This document shows, in pieces, positions 8,668-19,582 of a DNA stretch of 64,000 nt. This stretch comes from Yamadazyma tenuis (taxonomy: Eukaryota > Ascomycota > Pichiomycetes > Serinales > Debaryomycetaceae): NCBI RefSeq assembly GCF_029203305.1, contig NC_089461.1:868001-932000 (forward strand). The letters are read 5' to 3'. The notes below the pieces were generated by a model that was given only the letters and a program-made list of their open reading frames with translations, was not told the origin of the DNA and did no database searches. Each line of letters begins with the position of its first letter. Position 1 is the stretch's first letter. The position numbers were made by a program, and so were the translations under genes.

Positions 8668-10797
8668 ATGGCCAAAACCAGCAAATCGACCAAGAAGTTT
8701 CAAAAGAAGCACTTGAAGCACACATTGGATCACAGAAAGGAAGTCCAAAAACATATCAAAAAGGTAGGCCCCAGAAAGAAAAAGACTGGAGATGAGGTAG
8801 AAGCAGCTGCACCAAAGAAAGCAAAGGAAGTATTTGAAGACATGTCTGTTGATGAATTCTTTGAAGGAGGCTTCGAGGTTCCTAAAGCTAAGACCCTGAA
8901 CAAGAAAAAAGAAGAGTCCGAAGAGGAGGAATCAGAGCAATCTGAAGAAGGCGAACAATCATCAGATGAAGAAGATTTTGACATGGACGGGTTGAAAGAC
9001 AAAGATCCTGAATTCTACAAATACTTACAAAATAACGATAAGGACTTGTTAGACTTTCAAGGGATCAATCCTTTAGATGCAATCAGTGAAGATGACATGG
9101 ATGAAGATGAAGTGAGTGGAAGTGAAGAGGAAGAAAAACAACATGATGAACCACAAGAGGAAGAAGTACAAACTCCAAAGACTGAAATCACCCTCAAATT
9201 GGTCAAATCTTGGGACACCCAATTATCCAAGAAACCTTCGGTTCAAATCATAAGACAGGTTTGTATTGCATTTAAATCCGCTGTCAACGTAAATAGCGAG
9301 TCCAAAGAGTATAAATATGCTGTGACCGACCCCAAAGCTTTTAATGAGTTAATGTTGTTGGCCTTGAAAAAGGTGCCCGATACAATCCAACAATTGATAC
9401 CGTACAAGACCAGTGCCAGTGGAGTTAGAGTGGTTCCACAAAAAAATGAACATGTTAAGCATATTTCTAAGGTTTTAAAGTCTCATGCTGGAACCTTTAT
9501 TACCTTATTGAATGACATCAACAATACTGAAACCGCTACTTTGGTGTTATTTTCATTGCAGGAAGTGTTCCCGTACTACTTGAGTTTCAGAAGATTATTG
9601 AAGGAGCTCTTGGCTTCGGTTGTGAATATTTGGTCTTCCACAGGTGAGGTCCAGGTGCAAATTGCAACATTTGCATTTTTGAATAACGTGGCCAAGGAGT
9701 TCCCCAGTTCAATCTTGGAAACCGTGTTGAAGTCCACGTACACCATTTTTCTCAAGAATTGTAGAAAGACCAACCATTTCACCATGCCTTTACTCAACTT
9801 TTGCAAGAACTCCGCTGCTGAATTATATGGAATTGACGAAACTGTGGCCTATCAGGTTGGATTTGAATATGTCAGACAATTAGCCATCCACTTGAGAAAC
9901 AGTATCAATGCTACTTCCAATGCAAAGGAAGGTTATAAAACCATTTACAACTGGCAATACTGTCACTCGTTGGACTTTTGGTCAAGAGTGTTGGCCCAAC
10001 AATGTAACCCCGAAAAAGAATTGCAAACCCATAAGAGTAAGGAAAGTCCATTGAGACAATTGATCTACCCATTGGTCCAAGTCACATTAGGGGCTATCAG
10101 ATTGATTCCAACGGCCCAATTTTTCCCCTTGAGATTCTACTTGATCAGATCCTTGATTAGGTTGTCGCAGTCGACGGGAGTATTCATTCCTATTTTTCCA
10201 TTGATAATAGAGGTTTTAAACTCCACTGCTATTACCAAAAACCCAAAGAAAACCAACTTGCCACCTTTCGACTTTGAAAACAACGTAAAGGTTAACCAAC
10301 AATATCTTGGAACCAAGGTGTACCAAGACGGATTAACTGAACAGTTTGTTGAGTTGACGGCCGAATTTTTTGTGCTTTATTCCAAGAGTGTGGCATTCCC
10401 TGAATTGACCACTCCTGCCGTTATCTCTTTGAGAAGATTTATCAAGAAGTCCAAAAACAGCAAGTTCAACAAGCAGTTGGGACAGTTGATTGAGAAATTG
10501 AATGAAAATGCAAAGTTTATTTCTGGAAAGAGATCGAACATCGAATACGGACCCTCGAACAAGCAAGAAGTTGCGTTATTCCTCAATGATTTGAAGTGGG
10601 AGAAAACTCCTTTAGGACAATATGTTGTTGTTCAAAGAAAGGTGAAAGAAGAGAGATTGAGATTATTGAAAGAAGCCATTGAACAAGATGAAGAAGCCAA
10701 GAGCAAGAGAAATGATATGGATGAGGATGAAGAAGCGGAAGCTGCTTTAGACGAAGTGGAATCGGATGAGGATGAGGAAGAAGAATCCGACGAATAA
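8668..10797 (+). CDS. NOC2: Nucleolar complex protein 2, 60S ribosome biogenesis
   Basis: A 709-residue protein, almost the length of S. cerevisiae Noc2 (710). It starts with a basic stretch ([18 protein letters not shown]), then an acidic Ser/Glu-rich region around residues 90-170, then a helical Noc2 domain over about residues 190-640, and ends in an acidic tail. Noc2 pairs with Noc1/Mak21 in the nucleolus and with Noc3 in the nucleoplasm to move pre-60S particles towards export. The ATG is preceded by PAC and RRPE-like motifs, which fits co-regulation with ribosome-assembly genes. The gene is convergent with RDS2, with 55 bp between stop codons. Confidence 0.95.
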   Translation: MAKTSKSTKKFQKKHLKHTLDHRKEVQKHIKKVGPRKKKTGDEVEAAAPKKAKEVFEDMSVDEFFEGGFEVPKAKTLNKKKEESEEEESEQSEEGEQSSDEEDFDMDGLKDKDPEFYKYLQNNDKDLLDFQGINPLDAISEDDMDEDEVSGSEEEEKQHDEPQEEEVQTPKTEITLKLVKSWDTQLSKKPSVQIIRQVCIAFKSAVNVNSESKEYKYAVTDPKAFNELMLLALKKVPDTIQQLIPYKTSASGVRVVPQKNEHVKHISKVLKSHAGTFITLLNDINNTETATLVLFSLQEVFPYYLSFRRLLKELLASVVNIWSSTGEVQVQIATFAFLNNVAKEFPSSILETVLKSTYTIFLKNCRKTNHFTMPLLNFCKNSAAELYGIDETVAYQVGFEYVRQLAIHLRNSINATSNAKEGYKTIYNWQYCHSLDFWSRVLAQQCNPEKELQTHKSKESPLRQLIYPLVQVTLGAIRLIPTAQFFPLRFYLIRSLIRLSQSTGVFIPIFPLIIEVLNSTAITKNPKKTNLPPFDFENNVKVNQQYLGTKVYQDGLTEQFVELTAEFFVLYSKSVAFPELTTPAVISLRRFIKKSKNSKFNKQLGQLIEKLNENAKFISGKRSNIEYGPSNKQEVALFLNDLKWEKTPLGQYVVVQRKVKEERLRLLKEAIEQDEEAKSKRNDMDEDEEAEAALDEVESDEDEEEESDE

Positions 10798-10852
10798 ATC
10801 TAAATAGTTTTAATGATCAAAATCGTTTTTTATGTAAAGTTACATGGACCCT

Positions 10853-12391
10853 CTAAGGATCAATTGGAATAAAGTTTCCTACTATACAACTGGGGATGTT
10901 ATATCTATCCCTCCGAATGGTGAAACTAAAGCAGCAACTTTTGCGTTTGATTCCATCTCTTGTTCTGAGATTACAGCTGGTCAAAACTGCCTTTTGCCCT
11001 TTGTCGAAAGCAATAGCCCCATACTTTTCCCAGAAATTCACCGCACTTTCCTCACTCATCAACTCGTAGATGGCAAGTTTACCATCTTTAAGGTCATCGG
11101 TAGTAACTCCCACCAACGAGGCAAACTCCTTATTCCCTCTATATATCTCCCCCGTTCTTCTCCATAAACATGCGGGAATAGCCATCGACGTGAACACTCT
11201 ATCATAGTCTAAAAGCATCCGTTCGAAACTTTCCTCCACAAGCACCAAATCCACATCTTTCAAGGTACGGGCAATGGCCCGAAAGGCAGGACGGAACACC
11301 GACAACGGCTTCAAGATCCGTTGACGACTGGTTGAGTTCATGTAGTTATCCATATAGTTTTGCAACCTTCCATATCCCTTGGCATAGTTATAGGGTTGCA
11401 ACAAACCTGCTTCCAACTTGGCCTTGATGACCTGTTTCAATCTTTCTTCGGGCGAGATCTCGGTCGTGGGATCGGCAGCCGTTAAGAAGAACTTGTCTCT
11501 AGCGGCATCTGAAATTACCGGCTGGTGAGCATCTGTTTGGGACTTTTGTGAACTGACAGGCTGTCTCTTTTCTAGTGGGGTTGGGGGTACGGGGACCGGG
11601 GCGATCTGCTGAGGTGACTGCTGGTACTGGCCCGAAAATTGCTGGTAGGCTGAACTGTTGGGTGAATATGTCAATATATTCTGAATATTGTCGGTGCTAG
11701 CAGAATTACTACCATTTGGAGGATTAGGATTCGGATTCGGCTGGGTGTTTTCAACCAACCCGAAGTTGAGAAGCCCGGTGCTGTCGTTGTTTGTACTGGT
11801 GGGAGTGTCTTCATTTAATGCCCCGTTAACCAACTCAGGGTCATCTATCATCGACAAAAAGTCATTGAGTGAACTAAATTCACTTCCAGCGTGCTCCGAA
11901 TAGAAAAAGGGCTCGAGGTTGAAGGCCATGGTTTGTGATAGCACGGACTTGTTGAAGTTCTTGGGTTGGCCGGCGGTATCGCCGGCTGAGAGCAGATGTT
12001 GTATTGAAATTGGTTGTTGTTGTGCTTGGATGGGAGACTGCGAAATCAGACTCAAAGACTGCTGGATTCCGTAGGCAGGTGGACTGACAGAGGCACCGGG
12101 GGGACCAGGCGATGACTCACTTCTCGATAGCTCCAGGGCCTTTTTCTTTTGTCTGGCATTAGAAGGTTCATCATAGCACAAATGGCCAATACCTCTTTTT
12201 ATACACCGCAGACAGGGTCTGGAGTTGTCACAAATCATATGGGACCTTCGGCAGTACACACATGCAATGTCTACCTTCTTCCTTCTCTTTTTACGGGTGG
12301 ATTTATCGGTCTTGGAGGAGGATTCGGAGATATCACCGACGCTGTCATCGATTTTGTGGATGGTGTCAGAGTCTTCAAATTTTATCGACAT
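10853..12391 (-). CDS. RDS2: Zn2Cys6 transcription factor, regulator of gluconeogenesis
   Basis: A 512-residue protein. The binuclear zinc cluster has Cys44, 47, 54, 60, 63 and 72 (CX2CX6CX5CX2CX8C), preceded by a KKRRKK basic patch. The middle is low-complexity Gln/Pro/Ser/Asn, with a GSEFSSLNDFLSM motif that matches Rds2. The C-terminal third (from FFLTAADP onward) is a PAS-like region with strong resemblance to S. cerevisiae Rds2 up to the end (VGNFIPI). Rds2 and its filamentous-fungus relative AcuK activate gluconeogenic genes such as PCK1 and FBP1 on non-fermentable carbon. The related Ert1 has a different cluster sequence, so Rds2 is the better call. Confidence 0.9.
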   Translation of the reverse strand: MSIKFEDSDTIHKIDDSVGDISESSSKTDKSTRKKRRKKVDIACVYCRRSHMICDNSRPCLRCIKRGIGHLCYDEPSNARQKKKALELSRSESSPGPPGASVSPPAYGIQQSLSLISQSPIQAQQQPISIQHLLSAGDTAGQPKNFNKSVLSQTMAFNLEPFFYSEHAGSEFSSLNDFLSMIDDPELVNGALNEDTPTSTNNDSTGLLNFGLVENTQPNPNPNPPNGSNSASTDNIQNILTYSPNSSAYQQFSGQYQQSPQQIAPVPVPPTPLEKRQPVSSQKSQTDAHQPVISDAARDKFFLTAADPTTEISPEERLKQVIKAKLEAGLLQPYNYAKGYGRLQNYMDNYMNSTSRQRILKPLSVFRPAFRAIARTLKDVDLVLVEESFERMLLDYDRVFTSMAIPACLWRRTGEIYRGNKEFASLVGVTTDDLKDGKLAIYELMSEESAVNFWEKYGAIAFDKGQKAVLTSCNLRTRDGIKRKSCCFSFTIRRDRYNIPSCIVGNFIPIDP

Positions 12392-12658
12392 GACTGGTTA
12401 CGGGGAGGCTTATTTTTGTGGCTGTCAACATGTAAAGTCAGCTGGTGTGATGTACAACGTTAGTTGTGAAAGCAAATAAGTGTTGCAGAGGATAGTGTTG
12501 AGTATTTGAATCGTTCTGAAGCTTTTTTTCTGTAAGCTGATTGGGACGTCACGACATTAACCCACACGACATTGGCTCTGGTAAAATGCGGAGATCGTCC
12601 GAGTTTGGCCGGGGCCCTTGCTGGGCTGCGAATATTGCAATTTGGAATTACTATACAA

Positions 12659-14365
12659 CTATGGTTCAAACTGTGAGAGATTTATGGTAGCTTCGTCTGA
12701 CACAGAGGAAATGGTGGAAATGGAGTCCACAGGTGTAGTCCTTTCAGAAGCAGTGGCAAAAGTGCTTGAACCGGTTTGAATAGATGATTGGTCGTTGAAG
12801 TGGGTGTTGGAGGTGATAAACGACGATATGGTATTGGTCGACACTGTGGACTGGCTCGTTGCTGTCAACAAGCTACCTGGGTTCGGAGGAGATTCGTGTG
12901 GTGGGTGGTTGGGTATGAGTTCGGCGGATGGGCCGGAAATCGACAAATTTTCAAACGGCTCTGCCGTCCCTGTAGTTATAATCTCATTCACGGGGATGGC
13001 GATGTTGGATTCCTCATCACTAACACTTCCATATGACTGAACTCCCAATTGACCAGCAATTAGGGTTGTGGAAACGTTTTCAAATACTGATCGGTTGCAC
13101 AAGGGACAACTTCTTCTGAAGTTGATGAGCCAATTGGACAAACATCCCTCATGGAAAAAATGCTTGCAGTCTAGAACAAGAACACGAGACTTCAACGGTT
13201 TGAACCTGTCAAGGCAAATGGAGCATTTGAAAGAAGGGTAGAAATCCTCATTCATGAGTAAAATACCCAACAGCTTGACATTTCTCTTGAGGTCGATGCC
13301 ATTGACCTTGAAATTGTTCATTGAGGCATTCAGAGACGACGGAGTAGGTTTTGCAACGGGTCTTTCTGAGTCATTTGCAGCCAATGAAGAAGACGAAGAG
13401 TTCAAGCTTTCGCTCAATATTTGTTCCGTTTGGCCAGTGGTCTTCAAATACTTATAAAAAGTCTTGCAATGGATCAAGTGGTTCTTGTTGTAGATATAGA
13501 CTGGAAGGTTCTTGACAATCTTTTGGCTCTGGCGACTTTGACGAACCTTTCTGAAATGCTGGAGTACTTGGATCAAGCAATAGAAAAATAGAATTAAAAG
13601 CGGTGGTGATAGCATCATCAGAACCATGATATTTACCCAGCTTCCTAAGGAGATGGTTAAGATTCGAATCACCAAGTTCTGGTCTTGAAACCGTTTGAGT
13701 GTATCATATGATTCCTGGGTGATAAACATGATTGGAACCGTTAAAGACCGGTCCTCATTGAAAGTGTTGGAATACATGGTGATAAGTCCTCTTGATGGCT
13801 CATCATTAGCAACAATAATGGCTTTAGGATCCAAGTCCGACTTGAGGATATTCTCTACTTTTCTGACAAAAGTACATTTTCCTCGAACCACCACCAACAC
13901 CTTGAACTGGTATTCCTGCAAGTCCAAACCATTCAACTCCGTGCTATTACAAGCATCTATAGCTAGTGTTTTATAGTTCCCCATTAAGGGGAAGTTCAAT
14001 ATCGGACTGAAAGATGCGTATCTTGCTACTAACTCATAGTAGTCTGAAGTAGTATTCAACTCGATACGAGAATCAATGGGGAATACCGAGCTAACAATGC
14101 TGTTGAGCGGGTATTGAATTTCGTCGTAAGAAGGGCCAAAACTGTCGATGCTCACTGAATCCGTAGGTCTTACATCCGGTACTTTATGGTGCTTATTGGG
14201 AAAGTATTGAGCCCTAAACTCTTTGAGGGAATTTTTAGTCAAGAAAAAGGCATCTTCCATATTGATCTGGGCTTCCGAAGACGTGTGCAAAACAAACACC
14301 ATGGCTCCCAATATAAACAAGAGCACGAATCGAGGCCCAAAGGGCCGGTGATACGTACCTGTCAT
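12659..14365 (-). CDS. PA-TM-RING family E3 ubiquitin ligase (RNF13/GRAIL-like)
   Basis: A 568-residue membrane protein: an N-terminal signal sequence or anchor (about residues 10-32), a lumenal protease-associated (PA) domain (about 105-225), one helix at about 242-266, and a cytosolic RING-H2 finger. The eight zinc ligands are Cys381, Cys384, Cys400, His402, His405, Cys408, Cys420 and Cys423. The tail after it (about 430-568) is Ser/Thr-rich and disordered. This is the architecture of endosomal or vacuolar PA-TM-RING ligases. I know of no clear S. cerevisiae counterpart (Tul1 is a polytopic RING protein), so I give no symbol. Substrates cannot be read from the sequence. Confidence 0.85.
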   Translation of the reverse strand: MTGTYHRPFGPRFVLLFILGAMVFVLHTSSEAQINMEDAFFLTKNSLKEFRAQYFPNKHHKVPDVRPTDSVSIDSFGPSYDEIQYPLNSIVSSVFPIDSRIELNTTSDYYELVARYASFSPILNFPLMGNYKTLAIDACNSTELNGLDLQEYQFKVLVVVRGKCTFVRKVENILKSDLDPKAIIVANDEPSRGLITMYSNTFNEDRSLTVPIMFITQESYDTLKRFQDQNLVIRILTISLGSWVNIMVLMMLSPPLLILFFYCLIQVLQHFRKVRQSRQSQKIVKNLPVYIYNKNHLIHCKTFYKYLKTTGQTEQILSESLNSSSSSLAANDSERPVAKPTPSSLNASMNNFKVNGIDLKRNVKLLGILLMNEDFYPSFKCSICLDRFKPLKSRVLVLDCKHFFHEGCLSNWLINFRRSCPLCNRSVFENVSTTLIAGQLGVQSYGSVSDEESNIAIPVNEIITTGTAEPFENLSISGPSAELIPNHPPHESPPNPGSLLTATSQSTVSTNTISSFITSNTHFNDQSSIQTGSSTFATASERTTPVDSISTISSVSDEATINLSQFEP

Positions 14366-15990
14366 TATTGGGGGATATGAGTATTTGTGAATGATCTAGG
14401 AGTAAAAAAGATGTGGGGAAATTGTAATCTTCCGTAGATTTGAAGGTTTGGAAACAGGTAGATGGGTAGGACGCGTGTCTGAAATTTCACTGACTAAATG
14501 AACAAGAATATGAGTTTGACAGGCAAATCCAACAATGAATAATAGGTATAATAATAAGTGTATCCCCTGTGGCACCATCGCAAACCACGAGAGAAAAAGT
14601 CGCGTGCGCGCCTCGACCGAGCATCGGTTTGCAACAGCAAATGTCGAGCGACATTCCTCGGGCGGCTTCTAGTAGAATATTTGTTGCAGAACTTATCACC
14701 TGCACTTCAGGTAAAAGGAGGAGCCACGAGTTTATTAACCGAGAAGTCAGGTTCCTTAAAGTACTATTGTTTGCCAGTTGATGGTTATATTTAGCGGATA
14801 TGAAGGTTTGACTTCATCAGGCGGCGCCTTGGTGCGCGGGCTCGACGGTTGCAAATTTACAATAACGCAGTATAGCTCCCTGAAGGGCTAGTGAAATAGA
14901 TCCAAATATAGATGGTAGTATAATCAATATTTGCCGAATCCGTCAACACCTTTTACATGTGTATTTTACCAATGGAGGGTGAATAAATGCTGTTTTTCTG
15001 CAAGCTGAGCTAAAATTTGCAACTTTGCGCATAACCAGGTTTGTTATCAAAGATAATAAAAAGATTCCACCTAATACAAATTATTCTCTACTCTTCTTGG
15101 TCTTTTTGCATAAGTAGATACTAATGTATGATAGAAACAACTTTTGTTAGGATACTTTCGGTGCTAGTACTCATTTAATGTGGAAAATACTGTGGCGTAT
15201 GTATCGAGGGCTATGTGCCCACATCCCAAATGAGACATTACAGCCGCTTTTGCAGCTCATATAATTACACCCGAACACAAACACATACACAGTAATCCAG
15301 TCAAACCTCAGTATAACTCCAAGCGTCTACTGCATTTCCGACAAAAAACTACCTTCTATTCAGCTAAGGCCATTATTTAATTTGTGTTTTCTTCATTAAC
15401 CACCATTGGCATGATTTATTATTATGTTCCAAACCTACGCTAAGCGCTTATCACGTTAGCTTGCACACCGTTTGGTTGATTCCAAACATGTCGTAGTGGC
15501 CTTGGCACTGTTGAACTACAGATGCCCTGTCTCGGAACCATCGGCAACTTTCGTCAGTTCAAATGTCTTCATCTGTTGATGCGAGAATAATGGAGCTCAT
15601 TCGCATCTTGACGCGCTTGCGGTAGCAGCGTGAAAAAATATGCTGATGGAGGCAGTGGGGACTAAGAGGTGGCTCCGCTGGAGGAAACACATGCCCCATA
15701 AAGGGCAGCACCCCCCTTGCGACTACGTCCGAAGAGGAAATTAACATGCTCTTGTGCGTTATTTTGTACGGTTAGCCGCAGAAGAAAGTCGCTTATGAAG
15801 TGGAAAGTGTCCTTCGGTTCATGGGCCGCTGTAAAATACAATTTTTTATTCCCGACAACAATTGTATTAGTATGAATATGTTCACACCACTAGATCAAAC
15901 ATCTTTTGTATGACAAACCTACCCGCTACACTTTCCCCAAAAAAAAAACTCATGAGTTCGTCTGGTTATTGTATGCATATACTATTTACA
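14366..15990. other. Long gene-free interval (about 1.6 kb) with a hairpin-rich island
   Basis: This holds the promoter of the RING-ligase gene on the left and the 3' flank of RET1 on the right. No reading frame with an ATG and recognisable composition is present, and I see no tRNA or known snRNA. Most of it is AT-rich, but 15540-15770 is GC-richer and can form several stem-loops: a 7-bp stem pairing 15578-15584 with 15601-15607, an ACGC...GCGT stem just after it, and a TGCCC/GGGCA hairpin near 15692-15707. A perfect 12-bp palindrome lies at 15947-15958 beside an A-tract after RET1. The island could encode a structured RNA. Confidence 0.5.
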
Positions 15991-18900
15991 CTAGAAAACG
16001 TCTCCCAATCTCAACCTAGGTGCAATGTTCATTGATATCAACTCCTGGAACAATAACTTGGCGGCATAGGGAATGGTCATCTTGATCACGTGCTCAGAAC
16101 TGTTACACGATGTACACCAGTTGTTGTGGCCCATTAACCCGCACTTATTACAGACATCCACCTCAAACGCATCGGATGATAACATCAATCTCTCCAATAA
16201 CAATTGAGATGCACCGTAAGCAATCACACAATCTCTTTCCATTTCTCCTAATCTCAATCCACCGTCTCTCGATCTACCTTCGGTAGGTTGTCTAGTTAAA
16301 ACAGCTCTTGGACCTCTGGCTCTGGCATGCATCTTGTCTAGAACCATATGCTTCAACTTCTGGTAGTATATGGGTCCAAAGAAAATATAAGCCTGGAGAC
16401 ATTCTCCTGTTATACCTGAGTAGAGCATATCTTTCCCGCTGTAATTGAACCCATTTTGCACCAATATTTCAGACATATCCTGCAAATCAGATCCACCAAA
16501 ACAGGTTCCATACTCCAATGTTCCATTCAACACACCAGCTTTCCCACTGATCAACTCGATCATTTTCCCCACCGTCATTCTCGAAGGGAACCCATGTGGG
16601 TTCATGATGATATCAGGAGAAATACCATCGTCGTTGAACGGTAAGTCTTCTTGTTGCACAATGATACCACATACACCTTTTTGGCCGTGTCTTGAAGAAA
16701 ACTTGTCACCCAATTCGGGTCTTCTTGTTTGTCTCAAAAGCACCTTTATCAAGGCCTGGTCGTTGTCACTAACAGACATCATCACTTGATCCACATAAGA
16801 AGGTTCGGGTCCTTTGTAATAGGCAGGTGTTTCTCGGTGACTTTCAGCAGGTTGTTCATTGGCACCTGGTCCGTTCAAAACAGTTTCTCCAGCATTTGTG
16901 GGAACACATTTATTCACATAAACTTGTCCATTCTCGAGTTTCATACCCACTTCCCCCAAACCATCTGGTCCTAGTGATGAGTGTGGAGGGATGGGCTCGT
17001 TATTCTCGTCGACTCTCATACCACTTAAAATATCCTTCGTGTGGTTAGGGTATCTTTTCAACGTGATGGTGTTCTTTCTTAAAACTTGACATCTTCCGAA
17101 TCCTCTATCAACAGAAGCCTTGTTCAATACCAAGGCATCTTCGATATCATAACCCGAATACGACATCACTGCAACAGTTGCGTTCTGACCGGCTGGAAGC
17201 TTATCGTAATCAATTAATTCGATTGTTTTAGTCTTCACCATTGGTTGTTGAGGATATACCATTAAATACAACAAAGTGTCGATTCGTCTGAACTGGTTGT
17301 ATCCAATAGCTCCAATAGCTTGTTTACCCATAGCACATTGATAGGTATTTCTTGGAGATTGGTTATGGTGAGGATATGGAATTAAACCTGCAACTGCTCC
17401 CAACACAGTAAAAGGTTCAACCTCCAAATGAGTAATGTTCAGTTTGGTAGAATCCGATAAATCTCTTTCGTAGATGGCAATCAAAGAGTCGTTTTCTTCG
17501 TTGACGTCTAGGTACTCTACCAAACCATGTTTCAAGAAATCATCGAAGGCCCACTCATCTCTTTGCAATTTCAACAAGTGTTTAGCTTTGACCTTGGACA
17601 CATTGTTTTTGTCGACAATAATCAACGGACGACAGATTCTTCCCCCGTCAGTAGCAATATGCACAGCACTTTGATGACTGTTTGTGTAGATGGAAATAAA
17701 TGCAGATATTTTGCCAGTTCTTCTCAAGTTACGGAAGTCACCAACAAACTTGGCAGGGAACCGAGTGGTACCTATCAAAGTACCGTTGAGATATATCCCA
17801 TAGTTGCCTTTGGCGTGTAAGCTTGCAGAGTCGACTTCAAGAATATCCTCACATCCCAAAATAAAACATAACCTCTTAATGGGTTCTTCTTCATCATCAG
17901 TGGTGATGTGCGTCATTAAAGCCAAGTTCTTCACCAACCCACAGGCTTCACCCTCAGGAGTATCAGAAGTACACAACATCCCGAACTGTGAAGGTTGCAA
18001 TGCTCTTGGTCCCGAGACTTTACGAGATTTTTCAAACTGGGAGGAGATTCTGGTCATCATTCCCAATGCTGAAATATATGACAATCTGGATAATACATGA
18101 GTGACACCTGCCCTTTCCATTTTAAACCGCTTTAATGACCAGTTCCCGGTGGAAATGGCTCTGTTCATACCCATGGTAATATTATTAGAGTGGATGTTGA
18201 TGGACAATAACGCATCAAACTCAGAAGCTCTGCTGGGCTTCTTTAAAATCTTATCAATATTTGCCTTGAAGTCTGAGTTGAACTTCTTGAATAAATCTTC
18301 AAACAACAACGACATCAACTGGCCAGCTAACTCTAATCTTTTGTTACCCACATAATCACGATCATCGACCATTTTAGGGTTTTCCATCGTCATTAACACT
18401 CTTCTAGTCATCATGGCAATGTAAAGGGCCTTTTCTCTGAATTGAAGGTCTGAGACGGTGATGTGAGCAATAATGGTAGTTGCAATGGCCTCTATACCTT
18501 CTTGAAGCTGAGACAATTTGGGGGCACCAGCTCGTCTGATGGTCTTCACTCTTTTTCCCACATAGTGAAGTGCTTGTTGCTGAGTGAAGATTTCCAACTT
18601 GGCAGCTTCTTCAAAGTTGATTGCAAACAAATCCTGGTAGTTAGGATCATTCCCACAGACCAATTGTAAGATTTCTAAGTCAGAGGTAATACCCGCAGCC
18701 TTTAAGATGATTACTATGGGAACATCTTCACTAATGGAGTTATGCTTCAAGTAGATCTTATCGTTTTTGGTGATGACATAGGTTTTGGACTTACGTTCGT
18801 GAGTGGAAGATGTGACTGAGGCCTGAACTATACCCTTTTTCTCGTCAGCTTCCACGATGATTCTATTCTTGGACAACTGTTCTTGCACCAATATCACCTT

Positions 18901-19488
18901 CTCTGTACCATTAACGATAAAGTATCCACCGGGATCAAGGGGGCACTCGTCGTATTTAGCCATTTTCTTATCGTCAATGCCATCTAACAAACACTTGTTA
19001 GACCGTAACATGATGGGCATTCTTCCAATTTCCAAGTCTCTGTGAACAATAATCTTTCTTCCTCTTGTGTACTCTACATCGACGTATATGGGGGCCGAGT
19101 AGGTCAAATCTCTCAATCTACAATCATGAGGCACGAGGTTGACTTCCTTGGAAAGGCCCTTAGCGGTAGAAGTAGAAGACTTGCACCCGACTCTGATGTC
19201 AAGATACTTCAAGTAAAACTCGGGATCCACATCTGACAACACCAATTCATTGGCCTTGATAATCTTCTTCAAGTCGGTATCGACAAAATAATTGAAAGAA
19301 TCGAGATGCTGTTTGACCAAACCTTTGACTTTCAAGAACGCTGGCAAAAGATTCCATTTATCTTCGGCAGTATTGATTTTATCGGTGAGTTTTTTACCCT
19401 TGTACACTTCTTTCAACAATGGCTGGAAGGCCTCGTCCGTACTCACGCCATCACTAGCTATATGAGAAGCTTTCCTCTTATTTCCCAT
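15991..19488 (-). CDS. RET1: RNA polymerase III second-largest subunit (C128)
   Basis: A 1165-residue protein, collinear with yeast Ret1/Rpc128 from YKGKKLTD near the N-terminus to [10 protein letters not shown] at the end. Diagnostic blocks include [29 protein letters not shown]-like text before the [11 protein letters not shown] loop, the [12 protein letters not shown] active-site region, and a C-terminal zinc ribbon (CNKCGLMG...WCTSC). It forms half of the Pol III catalytic cleft that makes tRNAs, 5S and U6. I chose the ATG at 19486-19488 (MGNKRKAS). Longer versions start at 19530 or overlap the divergent TFB2 coding region, and homology begins only after this Met. Confidence 0.96.
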   Translation of the reverse strand: MGNKRKASHIASDGVSTDEAFQPLLKEVYKGKKLTDKINTAEDKWNLLPAFLKVKGLVKQHLDSFNYFVDTDLKKIIKANELVLSDVDPEFYLKYLDIRVGCKSSTSTAKGLSKEVNLVPHDCRLRDLTYSAPIYVDVEYTRGRKIIVHRDLEIGRMPIMLRSNKCLLDGIDDKKMAKYDECPLDPGGYFIVNGTEKVILVQEQLSKNRIIVEADEKKGIVQASVTSSTHERKSKTYVITKNDKIYLKHNSISEDVPIVIILKAAGITSDLEILQLVCGNDPNYQDLFAINFEEAAKLEIFTQQQALHYVGKRVKTIRRAGAPKLSQLQEGIEAIATTIIAHITVSDLQFREKALYIAMMTRRVLMTMENPKMVDDRDYVGNKRLELAGQLMSLLFEDLFKKFNSDFKANIDKILKKPSRASEFDALLSINIHSNNITMGMNRAISTGNWSLKRFKMERAGVTHVLSRLSYISALGMMTRISSQFEKSRKVSGPRALQPSQFGMLCTSDTPEGEACGLVKNLALMTHITTDDEEEPIKRLCFILGCEDILEVDSASLHAKGNYGIYLNGTLIGTTRFPAKFVGDFRNLRRTGKISAFISIYTNSHQSAVHIATDGGRICRPLIIVDKNNVSKVKAKHLLKLQRDEWAFDDFLKHGLVEYLDVNEENDSLIAIYERDLSDSTKLNITHLEVEPFTVLGAVAGLIPYPHHNQSPRNTYQCAMGKQAIGAIGYNQFRRIDTLLYLMVYPQQPMVKTKTIELIDYDKLPAGQNATVAVMSYSGYDIEDALVLNKASVDRGFGRCQVLRKNTITLKRYPNHTKDILSGMRVDENNEPIPPHSSLGPDGLGEVGMKLENGQVYVNKCVPTNAGETVLNGPGANEQPAESHRETPAYYKGPEPSYVDQVMMSVSDNDQALIKVLLRQTRRPELGDKFSSRHGQKGVCGIIVQQEDLPFNDDGISPDIIMNPHGFPSRMTVGKMIELISGKAGVLNGTLEYGTCFGGSDLQDMSEILVQNGFNYSGKDMLYSGITGECLQAYIFFGPIYYQKLKHMVLDKMHARARGPRAVLTRQPTEGRSRDGGLRLGEMERDCVIAYGASQLLLERLMLSSDAFEVDVCNKCGLMGHNNWCTSCNSSEHVIKMTIPYAAKLLFQELISMNIAPRLRLGDVF

Positions 19489-19511
19489 AGCTAACAGTGT
19501 TTGTGTCTGAC

Positions 19512-19533
19512 AAATTTTTTTCCGCTTCATCGC
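19512..19533 (-). promoter_or_regulatory. PAC-like and RRPE-like motifs in the RET1/TFB2 shared promoter
   Basis: On the minus strand GCGATGAA (19526-19533) differs from PAC at one base and AAAAATTT (19512-19519) matches the RRPE core. They sit 24-45 bp before the RET1 ATG. A second CATCGCG copy is at about 19550. PAC was named for RNA polymerase A and C subunit genes, so its presence here fits RET1. Confidence 0.5.
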
Positions 19534-19582
19534 ACTTAATAAGCATCGCGAATTTCGATCTCCAGCTTCTACAATCCAAACC

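Noticed and set aside
14558..14794. Two overlapping plus-strand frames after the RING gene
   Set aside because: No conserved motif; they overlap each other, and the interval is promoter-like.
15559..15747. 62-residue minus-strand frame in the hairpin-rich island
   Set aside because: Its sequence is unremarkable, and the palindromic content explains the island better.
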